Positions 25,102-37,100 of a stretch of 64,000 nt of DNA are shown here, one piece after another (positions within the stretch are counted from its first letter, which is position 1; each line of letters opens with the position of its first letter). Source of the DNA: Albula goreensis (taxonomy: Eukaryota > Chordata > Actinopteri > Albuliformes > Albulidae). The DNA lies in the NCBI GenBank assembly GCA_022829145.1, contig CM040753.1, positions 11,539,884-11,603,883 of the forward strand. Reading direction: 5' to 3'. The notes under the pieces were generated by a model. It had not been told where the DNA came from and made no database searches. It saw nothing but the letters and a program-made list of their open reading frames with translations. A program made the position numbers and the translations under genes.

Positions 25102-28100
25102 AGCATACGGCTGATATCGATTTTTTGTTGGTTTGTTGACTTGTATGTTTATTTTGTTTTTGTTGTTATTTATCCCCCCTTTTGTGCCAGGGACACAAAG
25201 AAAAGAAAAAGAGAACAAGAAAACAGTGTTAATGCAAGCAAGAGAGGTTAAAAGACACAAAGAGCTGGACAACAGAGAAATTGACAAAATTGAAGAAGAC
25301 AGACATGAAATGAACCTAAACAGAACACAGTATGGGCTATGGCAGTGTTTAAAGGTTGGTTAATTGAAAAGGAAATGTCAACAGACTTTGACAGTTAGCG
25401 GGCAGAAAACCTCAATCAGGTGCTGTGGTCATTTTATGCATCTGTTCAAAATTCCAATGGTAAAACCTACCTGATAGCCAGTTACATAACAATTAGGGCT
25501 GGGATATGTCAACACTTTGTCAAAGTTTGACATAATGAATTCTGCTGCCCTCAAATCTAGTAACGGGGTACAGGTACATCTAACCGCATATACATCTATG
25601 GTCCCATGAGGTTATAATGGAGTTCAGAAATCCCAGTTGGAGAATCAGACATAGCGGACATAACCCATTTAACCCATACATTACCTTGCCAGATGCATTG
25701 GCTGAAATATATTTGAAAAAGTCAATAAAAAATAAAATTTAAAAATCAATGTGGTCTCCGACTTTTGGACCTCATTATATATTCAACTAAAATCTGCTCC
25801 CCAAGTCTTTAAAGACTTACAAGCGCTACAAAAGTATACACATACTAAAGACAATTAAGCAGTACGTACTGTTTATAAGTAGGTCTCCGTCTCTTTTCTG
25901 AATGATGGAGCTGTGAGTGTGGCGCCGGGAGAAAAGGGCAACATTGTCGTCTCTTCTCCAGCTGATCTGGGGCTCAGGGTAGCCCTGGGCATGGCACTGC
26001 AGGGTAATATTGGAGCCGATGTCTGCTGACACATCAGAGGGCTTCTGGGAGAACTCAGGGGCAGCTGCACAACACACAGTCAGAGGTCATTGACCTTGGC
26101 ATCTAATATCTATGCTGAGAGAATCTATGGTGTAGTCAATGCTCCTGGAGACTTACAGCCCACATCCAAGGTGACTTTGCCCATTGCTGTTCCTGCTTCA
26201 TTGACAGCGACACAGGTGTAGTCTCCAGCATCTTCGTCTTGGGTTTCTTTAATCTTCAGGATCCCTTGAATGGCCTCAATGCTCACGAATGAGGATGGTC
26301 TCAGCTGAAGATCACCTGTTCCATACGGGGATGCAGCCCAAAACACTCAAAAAGAAGGTAGCAGATCTGCAACTTCATATGATTCTCTGACATTAAAATC
26401 TGTTTCATTGGTGATGAAACTTTGAATAGCTTAAAAAACATGAAGCTCTTTGAATGAACCCAACCTGCATTTAATTTTTTACAAGAAAACTGCATGTTAA
26501 GTTTTATTACAGATCGATAATTTAACTGTCATCAGAGAAATATATACTAACACCATGAATACATGCTGATGCACCTTAATTGCACATGTACAAAACGTGA
26601 AAAACCTCTCTCCAAAAACTAAGAGTATACTTTCAAAATTCTGAAAGTTGGATGTGTTGAAAAAATGAAAAATTAATGTACATAATTCAGAAGAATAAAA
26701 TTAATTTATTGAATCATTAAACACATTTTTCACTGAGTTTTCTCTGGCAGGTGTTTTATTGCCTGTGCATATAGTCAGATGAAAGTGACCACTGGGGGAG
26801 AGGAAACACACATGGCTCTGTTTAAGCCATCAGTACAGCTGACAGACTGAGAGTCCCATTGGGACAAAAAATCAACCCAGCATTAGCAGAGCACAACATC
26901 TGCAACACCCTTGAATCACACCACTTCCTGCTCCAGCTGTCTGACGCCCTGCTCTAATTTATTCTCACTTTACGCAAATGGATCAGGGACTGGGTGACAA
27001 GTCTCCTGCTGAAGCAGTGGGGAGATTGAGTGGAGACTGCAGTGATAGACAGTGGTTCAACCCTGTCCCGACAGCAGCTGAAAAAGGAAAAACAGAGGGA
27101 AGAAATCCCACCTTCTCTCAAACTGAGTGCTCAGTTGAGATGGACTTGACGGCTTCCCAGACAGCAACCTCACCTTTGTACCAGTGGACCTCTGGGTGAG
27201 GGACCCCTGTTGCCGTGCACTCCATGACTGTGGTTTCTCCCAGACCAATCAGAATCTCGCTCTGGACAACTGTTATCTGAGGAACCTCTGTGAGCATGCC
27301 ACACAGACATCATCAGTACACACACCTGACATTAACTAAACACACTCTACAGGCCACCATTGTTCCTTTGGAGAAATGTGTTTCACATAAAACAATGTAT
27401 GATCTACATACACAAACAGTTTCTCATGCTCAAATTACTCTGTAAACATGGTCTTTAAAATAGTTTAAGGAAAACTCAAACTAACGACAGTACAAAAAGA
27501 GGAAAATACATGTTTTATTCAGGCACGCTTGTCAAAAGACATAACAAACCTAACTTCACACTGAACAATTTGTTGCAAGTGTCTGAGAAAACAGAGTCTG
27601 GTTCACTCCCTCACCTACCTATATAGGTGAGAATGGACATCTGTGTGTCTGTCCCTGCGGTATTGCTGGCCAGACAGCCATATACTCCTGCATCTTTTTG
27701 GACTGTGTTCCTAATGATCAAGGTTCCATCTGGGGTCAAGCGGTGTCTTGAAAACAAATAATATACATTCAGAGACACAGAATGAGAGAGTGAGTCAAAG
27801 AGAGAGAGAGGGAGAGCAAGTGAGAGAGAGAGAGAGAGAGAGAGAGATAAATACGAGGGGGAGAGTAACAACCTGCTGGAGCCCATGATGAACATGTCGT
27901 TGTGAGTCCACACCAATTGAGGAGCAGGGTATCCCTTTGCTGAGCAGCGGATGCGCACTTCCTGCCCAGCCAGGAAGCTCTGATTGTGGGGAGCAACCGT
28001 GACCTGTGGTGTTTCTGGAAAGGAAATCAAAATATAGGAAACACAGTTTTCCTAAAACTACATATTACACCATACGTACACCACAAGGGTAAAATAAACA

Positions 28101-31100
28101 CAATAAAATTAACTACAATAAATACAGCTCTATTTCACACCTTGCTTTGGATTTTGATTTATAAAATAGGGGTACAGACTGAGATAGACTTAGACTCATC
28201 GAGGACTTTACACCCACAAAAAACACATGACAACTTGTCTAGATATTCCATATATTTTGTATTAAAACACACTTCTCATGCACATAAAAATCTCCACCCA
28301 ATTTCACACCTTATGTGTATGACAAAACACAGAAACTGTAATTGCCATTTTATAACTGTTTCTCATAACTATAAGTATATTGTTTCAGAGTGCTTTCATC
28401 CTCTTCCGGTTATCATCATGTTTTATTGGATAAAAAATTGGTATATTGATTCCAGACTCTTTTAAGTTGTGAAATCTGTGGGCATTCCCTCTTGATTCAT
28501 GATGTGTGACACATCCTGGACGGGCGTGTTTGGTGTTAAGATCTGCCAAGATGCAAAGCCCTATCCAGCTCCTTCATGATCTCCACAAGGCTCTGGTTTT
28601 CAGAAAGATGGAACTGTGGAAAAGCGCCATGTGTTGTATAAGGTTCCCATTCAAAAATGCCAGAGGCGATTTCTGTCAAGCTGGGTTGCTGAAGAGTACA
28701 GAAACTCTAAGATCATTGTGTTTCAGGCTTAGTATGAGGTCCAATCCAGACTAGGCACTGTTTGATCCTCAAGGAGGACATGCTACCTGGAGAACGTAAT
28801 GTCAGGCCAAGTTGTTAAACCAGTCCAAAGCAGTTACAACATTGAACTCATTGCAGTTTATATATATATATATATATACACACCAAGTTACAGGAAAAGT
28901 TATTGACTCGTTCACATTGTAAATATTTCCAAAAGTCAAGTAATGCCCTTCTTTGCTATGAATTAACAGTACATCAGTTCTTCTGTAATCCAGGTTGTCA
29001 TTGAAATTGCACACTACTGACAAGAGATATGTCTGGGTTCCACAGATCCTGAGATGAAAAAAACCTCAAGGACTGCAAGCGTGATTACGTAGCGTGAGCT
29101 ATATTGAGAACACTGGTAAGTCAACGGAGAGGTGCATTTTTTGACACTGACTAAGAGGCCTTTGTGTGTCAACCCAGGCCTGTCTTTAGCTTGCAATAAT
29201 GGACTCTAAGCATGGTCTGTTCTCCCATCCACTGGCTTTCCTGTGTCAGCAGCCACACTTCAAAGGTAGGCTAATGACTAGGACAGGCATCTCCGCAGGT
29301 GCTAATTAGAGCTCTCCTCGGCCCATTGTGACAGCTGTTTGTGAAGGGGAGCGATCAGTTTAGTCAAAGGAATCAAAGTTGACTGTGTCAATCTCATCCA
29401 CCCTCTGTAGCTGGGCAACAAAGGCTTTTACAGCGGTTAAAAGCGATGTAACAACAGACGAAGAGCGGGAGGGACAGATAAAGGTTGTACCACGCACACT
29501 CACATATACCGAATAGAGTGGTGCACACAGCCTCGTTTTTCCTGTGCTACACCTACTGTATTTGGAGACCACTTCATTCCACACTTGGGAGTAAAATGAG
29601 TGGCTTCTCTCAAATTTTAAGTTGGCTAATTGCAGGGCAAAGCTACCAACCGCACACAGAAAGCATGCCCTGTCGCCATGAAATCCTTAGGACTTTCCAG
29701 GTTACAAAACTACTCTGCGTTTTGAGGCATATTTCTTTCGTATGCTCCTTAACCCCACACAACCCCTGTGAAAAAAACATCAGGTACTTACTATCTTACA
29801 GAACCTTTCACTACAAAATGTATCTTTTGAAATGTAAGACAGCATTCTCTTAGTATTACATTACTAAGGTGTTACTGATACACTTTAAAAATGTTGAATA
29901 AAAATTAATATTAAAAAATTATGGTTCTCTTTCCCAAAAATCCATTTATAAATCATTTTCACACATCCAATAAACTATTAAAATGAAATATTCTACTGTG
30001 GCTGAACTGAAAACGTATATTGTATTTCTGTCTGTGAGAGCTGTTCCAAGAGTCCTGTTCCCGATGGCGTAAATCTCTGCCTGTCAAAAGGACACACTCC
30101 GGCCAACAATGGTCCTGTGCTTACACTAAACACTCCAAGCCAGACACTGTGCCTCTGTGCAGCTATGATTGCTTTTCATGGTCATTTCAGTTCAACGCAT
30201 AAAGGTTTAAATGAGTGTTCAGTGTTCACACCTCTAATAAAACAAATTGTCATTGAGTTTATCCCACAGGCTAACAACCAGTACAGATATATCTAATCAC
30301 TCTGGAAGGAGATAATGAAGACGAACACTAAAGGGTCTTTGCTCTTGGAAAACCTGCATGCCTTTTCAGCACTTTTTATTGCTACTACAATAGATCTAGC
30401 AGGCCTCCTAGAAACTGAACACAAATGGAAAGACAGCCTGTCAAAGACTGTGTATCTCGGACACAGTTTTTACAAGTACACAGCATGTGAGGTCAAAGTA
30501 TGAAGGAGAGACCATGGCACACAGGCATACACACACAGACTGGCTGTCATATCCTATAAAGGACCCCAATTTGCACTTAACCATAAGACAAGTCTCACAT
30601 TCATGAGACATTCTTTCCTCACCAATATAAGTGTATTTATCTTCAGTGGCTGATAAATGGCTACAATCAATCGCTTCTTAGCATAATACACCTTAGGTGA
30701 GGATAAATGGACCTGAAAAAGGGCAGGAAATCACAACAGAGGTGTAAAACAGACACAAGAAAGCCAGGGCTCCCAAGCAATAGACTGCACACCATAGATA
30801 AAAACAGTCTAACACAAAGGCTAATGCAGGAAGATCAGTTTACTATCAGATGTGTCCAGTTTACTATCAGATTTGGTCATAGGATTATTCCATAAATGTG
30901 AGCCAGTGTCACAGGTAAGAGATCTCTTTTAAATATGAGGGATATAACCACCTGTGTGTCTTTGCCCAAGTATCACAGGTAATGCATCACAGATTATGTT
31001 CAGAAAAGGCTTGATCTATCTACCAGAAACACCTCTGACAGTGAGCACATTGAATCAATACAGTTTAACCTTTAGTTCTGGAGATGTAATTTTTATCCCT

Positions 31101-34100
31101 TTCAGAATATTGTAAATCCACTCTCAGATATCAGCCAACCATATGAAAAATGAGTGAGCCCTGTTTTCAAGGGTTATATATAAGATGATCACCAAACCTA
31201 TTGGCCAAATCTTATTTTCAGAAAAAAGGCAGAACCAGGATTGGCTGACGAAGGAGCCTGCTCCTCTCACCTTGCACAATCAAGTAGACTCTGGCAGCAG
31301 ACACCCCACCCTCGTTGGCGGCGACGCAGCTGTACCAGCCGGCATCATCAATGGTGACCCTGTGGATCTCCAAGGACAGGTTGCTCAAGGTGCGCACCCG
31401 GGGGTCCAAGCGGGCATCCACCCCGCCCCTCTGCCAGGTGACGTTGTAGCGCACTGTGCTGGCCACCAGGCAGGTGAGGACAGCCCGGGAGCCTGGGGAT
31501 GCCGTCACATTGCTGGGGACAGTGATGACTGGAGGGGGCTCTAAAACACAACACGTACACACATGGTAAGGCAAACAGGCCACTGAAAACCAAACTCTAA
31601 CAGCACACCACACTCTAACAGAATAGGTGTAATGCACAGAGAAATAATCAGGACATATCACTGACCTCACATCACCCTCGCTGGCATTGTATCATTACAT
31701 ATCACTGGCAGAACATCATAGACAGGATATCTGACATAGGTATGATGGAGAGGCTAATCAATGCTACAGAGACAAAACATCTCAGAAAGTGCAGCACAGA
31801 CTACACATCACACTGGCCTGACGCAGCTACCAGAGACAGCAGGATATCTCTGGCAGCAAGTACACTAAATCAATACATAACTTCAGCTTTTAGTGCTGGA
31901 GATGTAATCTTCTGTATTTCAAAATATCGTAAATCCTGTCTCAGAAATAAGCCAACGATATGAAAAGAATAAAGGGCTAAGACCCTGGGGGTGGGGGGAT
32001 TCTGTTTTAAGATGGGTCCTGTGAATTCAAGGAATTTCACCCTGAGAGTTTACTCATAATCTTATTGACAGGGGCAAAAAAGGCAGAGGAACCGGCAGTA
32101 GTAGTGAACAATCAAGCCAAAAGGGTCCCCATCGGAGGTGAGTTATGGTAATGTTTTATTTCCACAAGCTGAGGTTCTCTCCAAGGTCAGCATCATGAAG
32201 CTTTGGCATCTTCAATTACATCTCTGTAAACTTTTAGGGACACAAAATCAAACGGCTTCAGCGGGGTGTTTGTTTAAACACTACTGGGGATGATAGAGTG
32301 TCAGGTTTTGTTGCTACAGAACCCTAAATATTTTGCTGAATTTTAATAGACTGTACCACAAGGATTAAATGAACCAAACACTGGAGCACAATGTTATGAA
32401 GTGCACTCAAATAAAAACACACCATATTCAAATTGAATATTATCCCTTTAAATATGATATTTTACTGCTTTACTTTGGTCTTTGTTTCATTGTTTTTATT
32501 TTACTTGGTGTATTTGTTTTATTTCTGACCACATTACAACACTCTTACCTTTATTAACAATTATTCAACACAGGTTATTTTTTTTTGTATGTATCCGCTA
32601 ACAAATAATGGAACTGCTCAACCCATACACTGATAATTAAGATACATTTTAACTATGTATTTGGTATTTTGACAGAAAAACCTGAAAAAGAATACTTTAT
32701 ATAACAAACTATGTTTATAAGTTCAACTAGGTGTAATTTCAGGTTAAAAATAAACTGTTGATATTTTGAATACAGCTTTAGGGGCACATTAAAATGAACC
32801 ACCCCCCTCTTCTGAACCTCTTCAATCAGCAGTTATGGGGCATCAACACTTGCCCAGATTGGGCTAAATACAAGGTTATGGTCACATTTCCAGGGATACA
32901 TCAGCATGGATGGATATTGCTCTTTCTTAGGTCATTTTCCAATATGACACTGAATGCAGCTAAAAAAACAAGGCCAATTTATCGTGATGTCGTGGAATGA
33001 CAAATCAGGATGTTTTCATTGGCATACGATCACCAAAAACATACAGTGCAGCAATGAAAGGTCTTTGATGTTTTTACTGTGTTACAGTAAGAAACTTCCA
33101 AAAATAAAAAAGGGTCAGCTTGTATTGGCTTTAGGAGGTGGAGCCCTTGTTTATAAAAAAAATATAGGTAGAGAGGCTCATTCAACAGATGGGAGTTAGG
33201 TGGGATGGTGAGAAACTTCAATATATTCAGTTTTGCTATGAATGTTTTCATTATATCTCAAACCAGCTTTCTCACAGACAGCTGGATGTGGATGCATGGA
33301 AGAACCTTTCAAATTCACAAACAGAACTCTGTCATACTTCATTATCCCCTGGCATGTAGGGGTTGAGTGTGGGACAGTAGATTGTGGAAATTTATGGCTG
33401 GAATGGGTCTAGGGTCATGGGTCTTTGGAAATTTCAGAAAAAAAGGAACTGGAATCCTAAATGGCCCTGAACTGTCATGGTTTGTTCTGCCTGCAGTTGA
33501 AAGATACCACTGAGAATGAGGCACACTGGTGTTTTTAGTCATTTGTTTACTTAATTGCCTTCAAATGAGGATACTATTTCCACAGCTTGCACAGACCATA
33601 ATGCTGAGACAATGCATTTGCGGTGCGGTATTGTTTAGCAGATGTGTAACTCCAGTCAGTAGGACAACATTAGCAAACAATCACAATTACTTCTGAGTAC
33701 AAAACACAGCCCTGCTTTTCATTCAGAAGGGTTTCAACAGTGATATTCTGAAACACAAGCAGTGGTCCCTATATTTCTAAAGCAACTGGAAAAGAACTAG
33801 GTGATCAACAGAAACTTTAGGATGGAAGTCTGTAAATTAAGTTCAAATAACTTTTTTTATATGCAAAAACTATATATAAATTACATCAAATTTCACAGCA
33901 GAAAGAGCTGAATCTGCACTGTATGACAAATAGCTACAGCTATGTCAAAGTCACCACCTCGGCCTGCTCTCTGGTGAATAAGCAAGCTTTACTCTTCAAC
34001 AAAAACCCAGGTTCAGAATAATACCTCAGCCATTTCTATTATAGTCATTTATCCCTCATAAATAAACATGCAATAGGCAATCACAAGAATCTACTAAATG

Positions 34101-37100
34101 GTGTATTTAACAGGCATGACTGAAGCTAAGGTCATGTCCCAGGTATATTCTCTTACAAACAATGTTGTTCAGACAAGATCATCATCTTAATCTCAAGGAC
34201 AATTACTGCCCAATTACAGGCCTTTCCAGGGATTCATTCCTTTCCCTCTTGTTTTGTTTCTTAATGTTTTTCAGGGGTATTCATCCTGAGAAATTCAGCC
34301 ATGTGCCATCAAGCATAGCATAAACGCAGGGGTCTCTGCTTGTTGCATTTCATCCATGGCATACGCAATCGTTTTTTATGGTGATAGGGGCCATTTGAGG
34401 CAGTGACATACAGTGTACTTGTACTGGTGCCGTTCTCCTGCAGAGTGCTGGTTCTAATCCAAAAGCCATTATCTGCAGTATCAGAAAAAAGGAGTTTAGC
34501 CATGTCTCCATCCCACTAATCAGACAGGTCTCAGATCAGACATGCTGACAAAGATGGCAGTGTTCAGACCAGCAGCCATTAAAGTCTGCAAAGGCATTCT
34601 GAGTAATGGATTCTGGACTGAAATCACACATGTGACCCATTACAGCCCATTTTACAGTATTTACTTGCAAGGCTCAGTGATACTCAATCATGTCCCTGAC
34701 CGTGCTTAAATATGGCTGCAGATGGTTTATCTCCATATCTAAACTAATTGTATGAAATAAAGATTTATGCTCTGCCTCGTGGGGACCCAAAGTTAAGATT
34801 CTGTTTGATAACTGGCATCTGTAATTCCTATGGACAAATAAACTAAGAGTCACAGCAGGTCAAGGACCAAAACCATACAGACATACAGCTCTTCTGTATA
34901 TCATATCATATCACATATAAAATTCTTTAAAAATACTGGACTAAGAGCAGTTTTCACATTAAAAGGTTTGGTTTGTAGGTTAATGTGTATAAATTTGTGC
35001 TGCAGTCCTTGTGTAGGATACTGTGGTGCCTTCAGAGAAACAATAAGTGATTGTACATTTGGGAAACATTACATAAGATTAAGTTCATTTGACATCCTCA
35101 AAATGCCATTTCAGAAGTTTGGCATCTAAATTCCACACAAATTCAAATATTTTCCAGAAAAGACAGAAAACTTAATCAGAAACAGACTACTGTTAGTTAT
35201 ATTAAGAGCTATGCATTAGTCTTTCAGTCACAGTATACATTGACATAACCATCTCCTGCATAAGCAATCAACGGGCTTATATGACATGCTCATTTAAATG
35301 ATAAGGTCAGTTTCTTACCTAAAATCACAGCCTGGCAAAGAACAGTAATTTTTCAGTCTGCATGTGGGGTTACTGCTGTATATCAGAATTTCTCATTGAA
35401 ACACTTATCATTGTGTAAACTTGATAAATCCCAGAAATCTGAGCACAGAGGACAAATACTCAACCAACTATAATTCAAAGCGACAGTGCATTATGAAATT
35501 GTACTTAAAGCTATGTTTTAAATGTTCTGCTCCAGTGATTCAACTGAGAGACTTGGAGAGCTATCCTACCAGAGACATCCAGGAAGGTTCGGGCTCGGCC
35601 AGTTCCCGCACTGTTTATGGCGATGCACTCATAGTACCCCTCATCCTTCAGGGACACCCGTTCAATCTCCCAAGAGGCGCTGGAGGATTCCCTAAAATTT
35701 AAGAAAGAAAACAGAGTGAACTTGCCAAATGTACAAAGCAGCATCTTTACAGTTAAAGGCACTTAAAGTCTTGCACACAACGGTCTTCGTATTTACTTAA
35801 AGAGTTGATCCTCTCCCAATTTTTTCCCTTCTCGGCTGAAGCGCAGTGTGAAAGGGATCAGGCTGTCCACCTGGCAGGAGATGGCCCCCTTCTGCAGGTA
35901 GTAACCCGGGGTGCGATCGGGCATTGTCACCTTTGGGGCATCTGAAGATGATGGAGGTACACATCACCAACACCAACAGGACAAACCACTATAAACGAGC
36001 AATTACAATGAACCCACTAAGCATGCACAACTAATCATAACCAAGAACACATAATACAGCCAATGCTGAATCCAGATGTGGAAAACATTGGGTTCTGGAG
36101 AGAAATAGTGGTAATTTGTCATTACTATGGTACTCTACATTACCATGTAGAATTAATCCAATGGTAAGGATTCATTCTTCGTGGTTATCATCCTCCAGCA
36201 AACAGTGGTGGATCTTGATTACCTATATCCCAGTCATGTGACTCCCTTGTAAGGTGAGACACTGACTAGATCTCTGAGGCAATTACTAACCTGGGATGAT
36301 GCTGGAAAAAGAGACGCTGGAGACCCGCTGGAAGAGAAAGCCGTCCTTGTCATAGCCTGTGACCCTGAGGAAGAAGGCCTCATTTGGGGGGATAAACTCA
36401 GTGATGTTCCAGAGGCCGAAGGGCTGGCGTTCAGGGTAGTAGCGGATAGGCAGAGTCTTTAGCACACTGCCTGTAATGCTGAGGAGCTCAAGGCGATCGG
36501 CTCGTGCTGGGGGCGACACCCCAGTGGTGTTGAGCAGGATGTAGGTTGGAATTCCTGAGTTATCATAGAGCAGGAAAGAGATCAGGACAACAGCAGCACC
36601 AACAAATACCAATACCAACAAAACATCAACAGAAACACAGAAATCTGCATGGATTATTAATAAAACCCAACTGATATGCAAGTGAAAATCTAAAAAAGCA
36701 CATGGAAGAGGACTGGTTATACTGACCTTGAACAGGCCTGCTGGAGGTCATCTTGAAGTCCAGTGTGGGCTTCCTAGAGAAACCAGCCCGGAAGTCAATG
36801 GTGCTGAGACCTGAGATTCGAACAGAGTGCCTCCCCTCACTGGATGTCTGTCAGATGATGAAGAAATGAACAAGAACCATGTTTTTAAATTGCAATAGTC
36901 AAAACATGACTCTCTGTTGCAACTGGGATGCAGCAGTCGCTGTAAGATTATTTTTCCATACAATACCAATGACCTATTTCATAAGACGTATATACTTAAA
37001 TTGAAATTAATCTGAAAATGTCATATTTTAGGCCCATCTTTCCATTCAAAAACAATGTGATTCTTGTGATACATAACCCAAAGCACTTTCATATGTCCAG

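Larger units (their letters stand above)
24985..25869 (-). other. hmcn1 intron 16
   Basis: 885 bases with a (TG)n(TA)n microsatellite and a solitary transposon terminus at 25750-25776 related to the MITE in intron 1. Confidence 0.75.
28015..31270 (-). other. hmcn1 intron 11
   Basis: 3.3 kb. Includes a TA repeat (28859-28878), a 21-bp tandem duplication (30836-30878), one arm of the duplication flanking exon 11 (about 31020-31250), and a relatively CpG-bearing block at about 29040-29480 that could be regulatory. Confidence 0.75.

Noticed and set aside
27769..27996. Offset-frame ORF with a Ser-Leu repeat
   Set aside because: Out-of-frame reading of exon 12 and the GA microsatellite; the real frame is the one carrying the Ig3 motifs.
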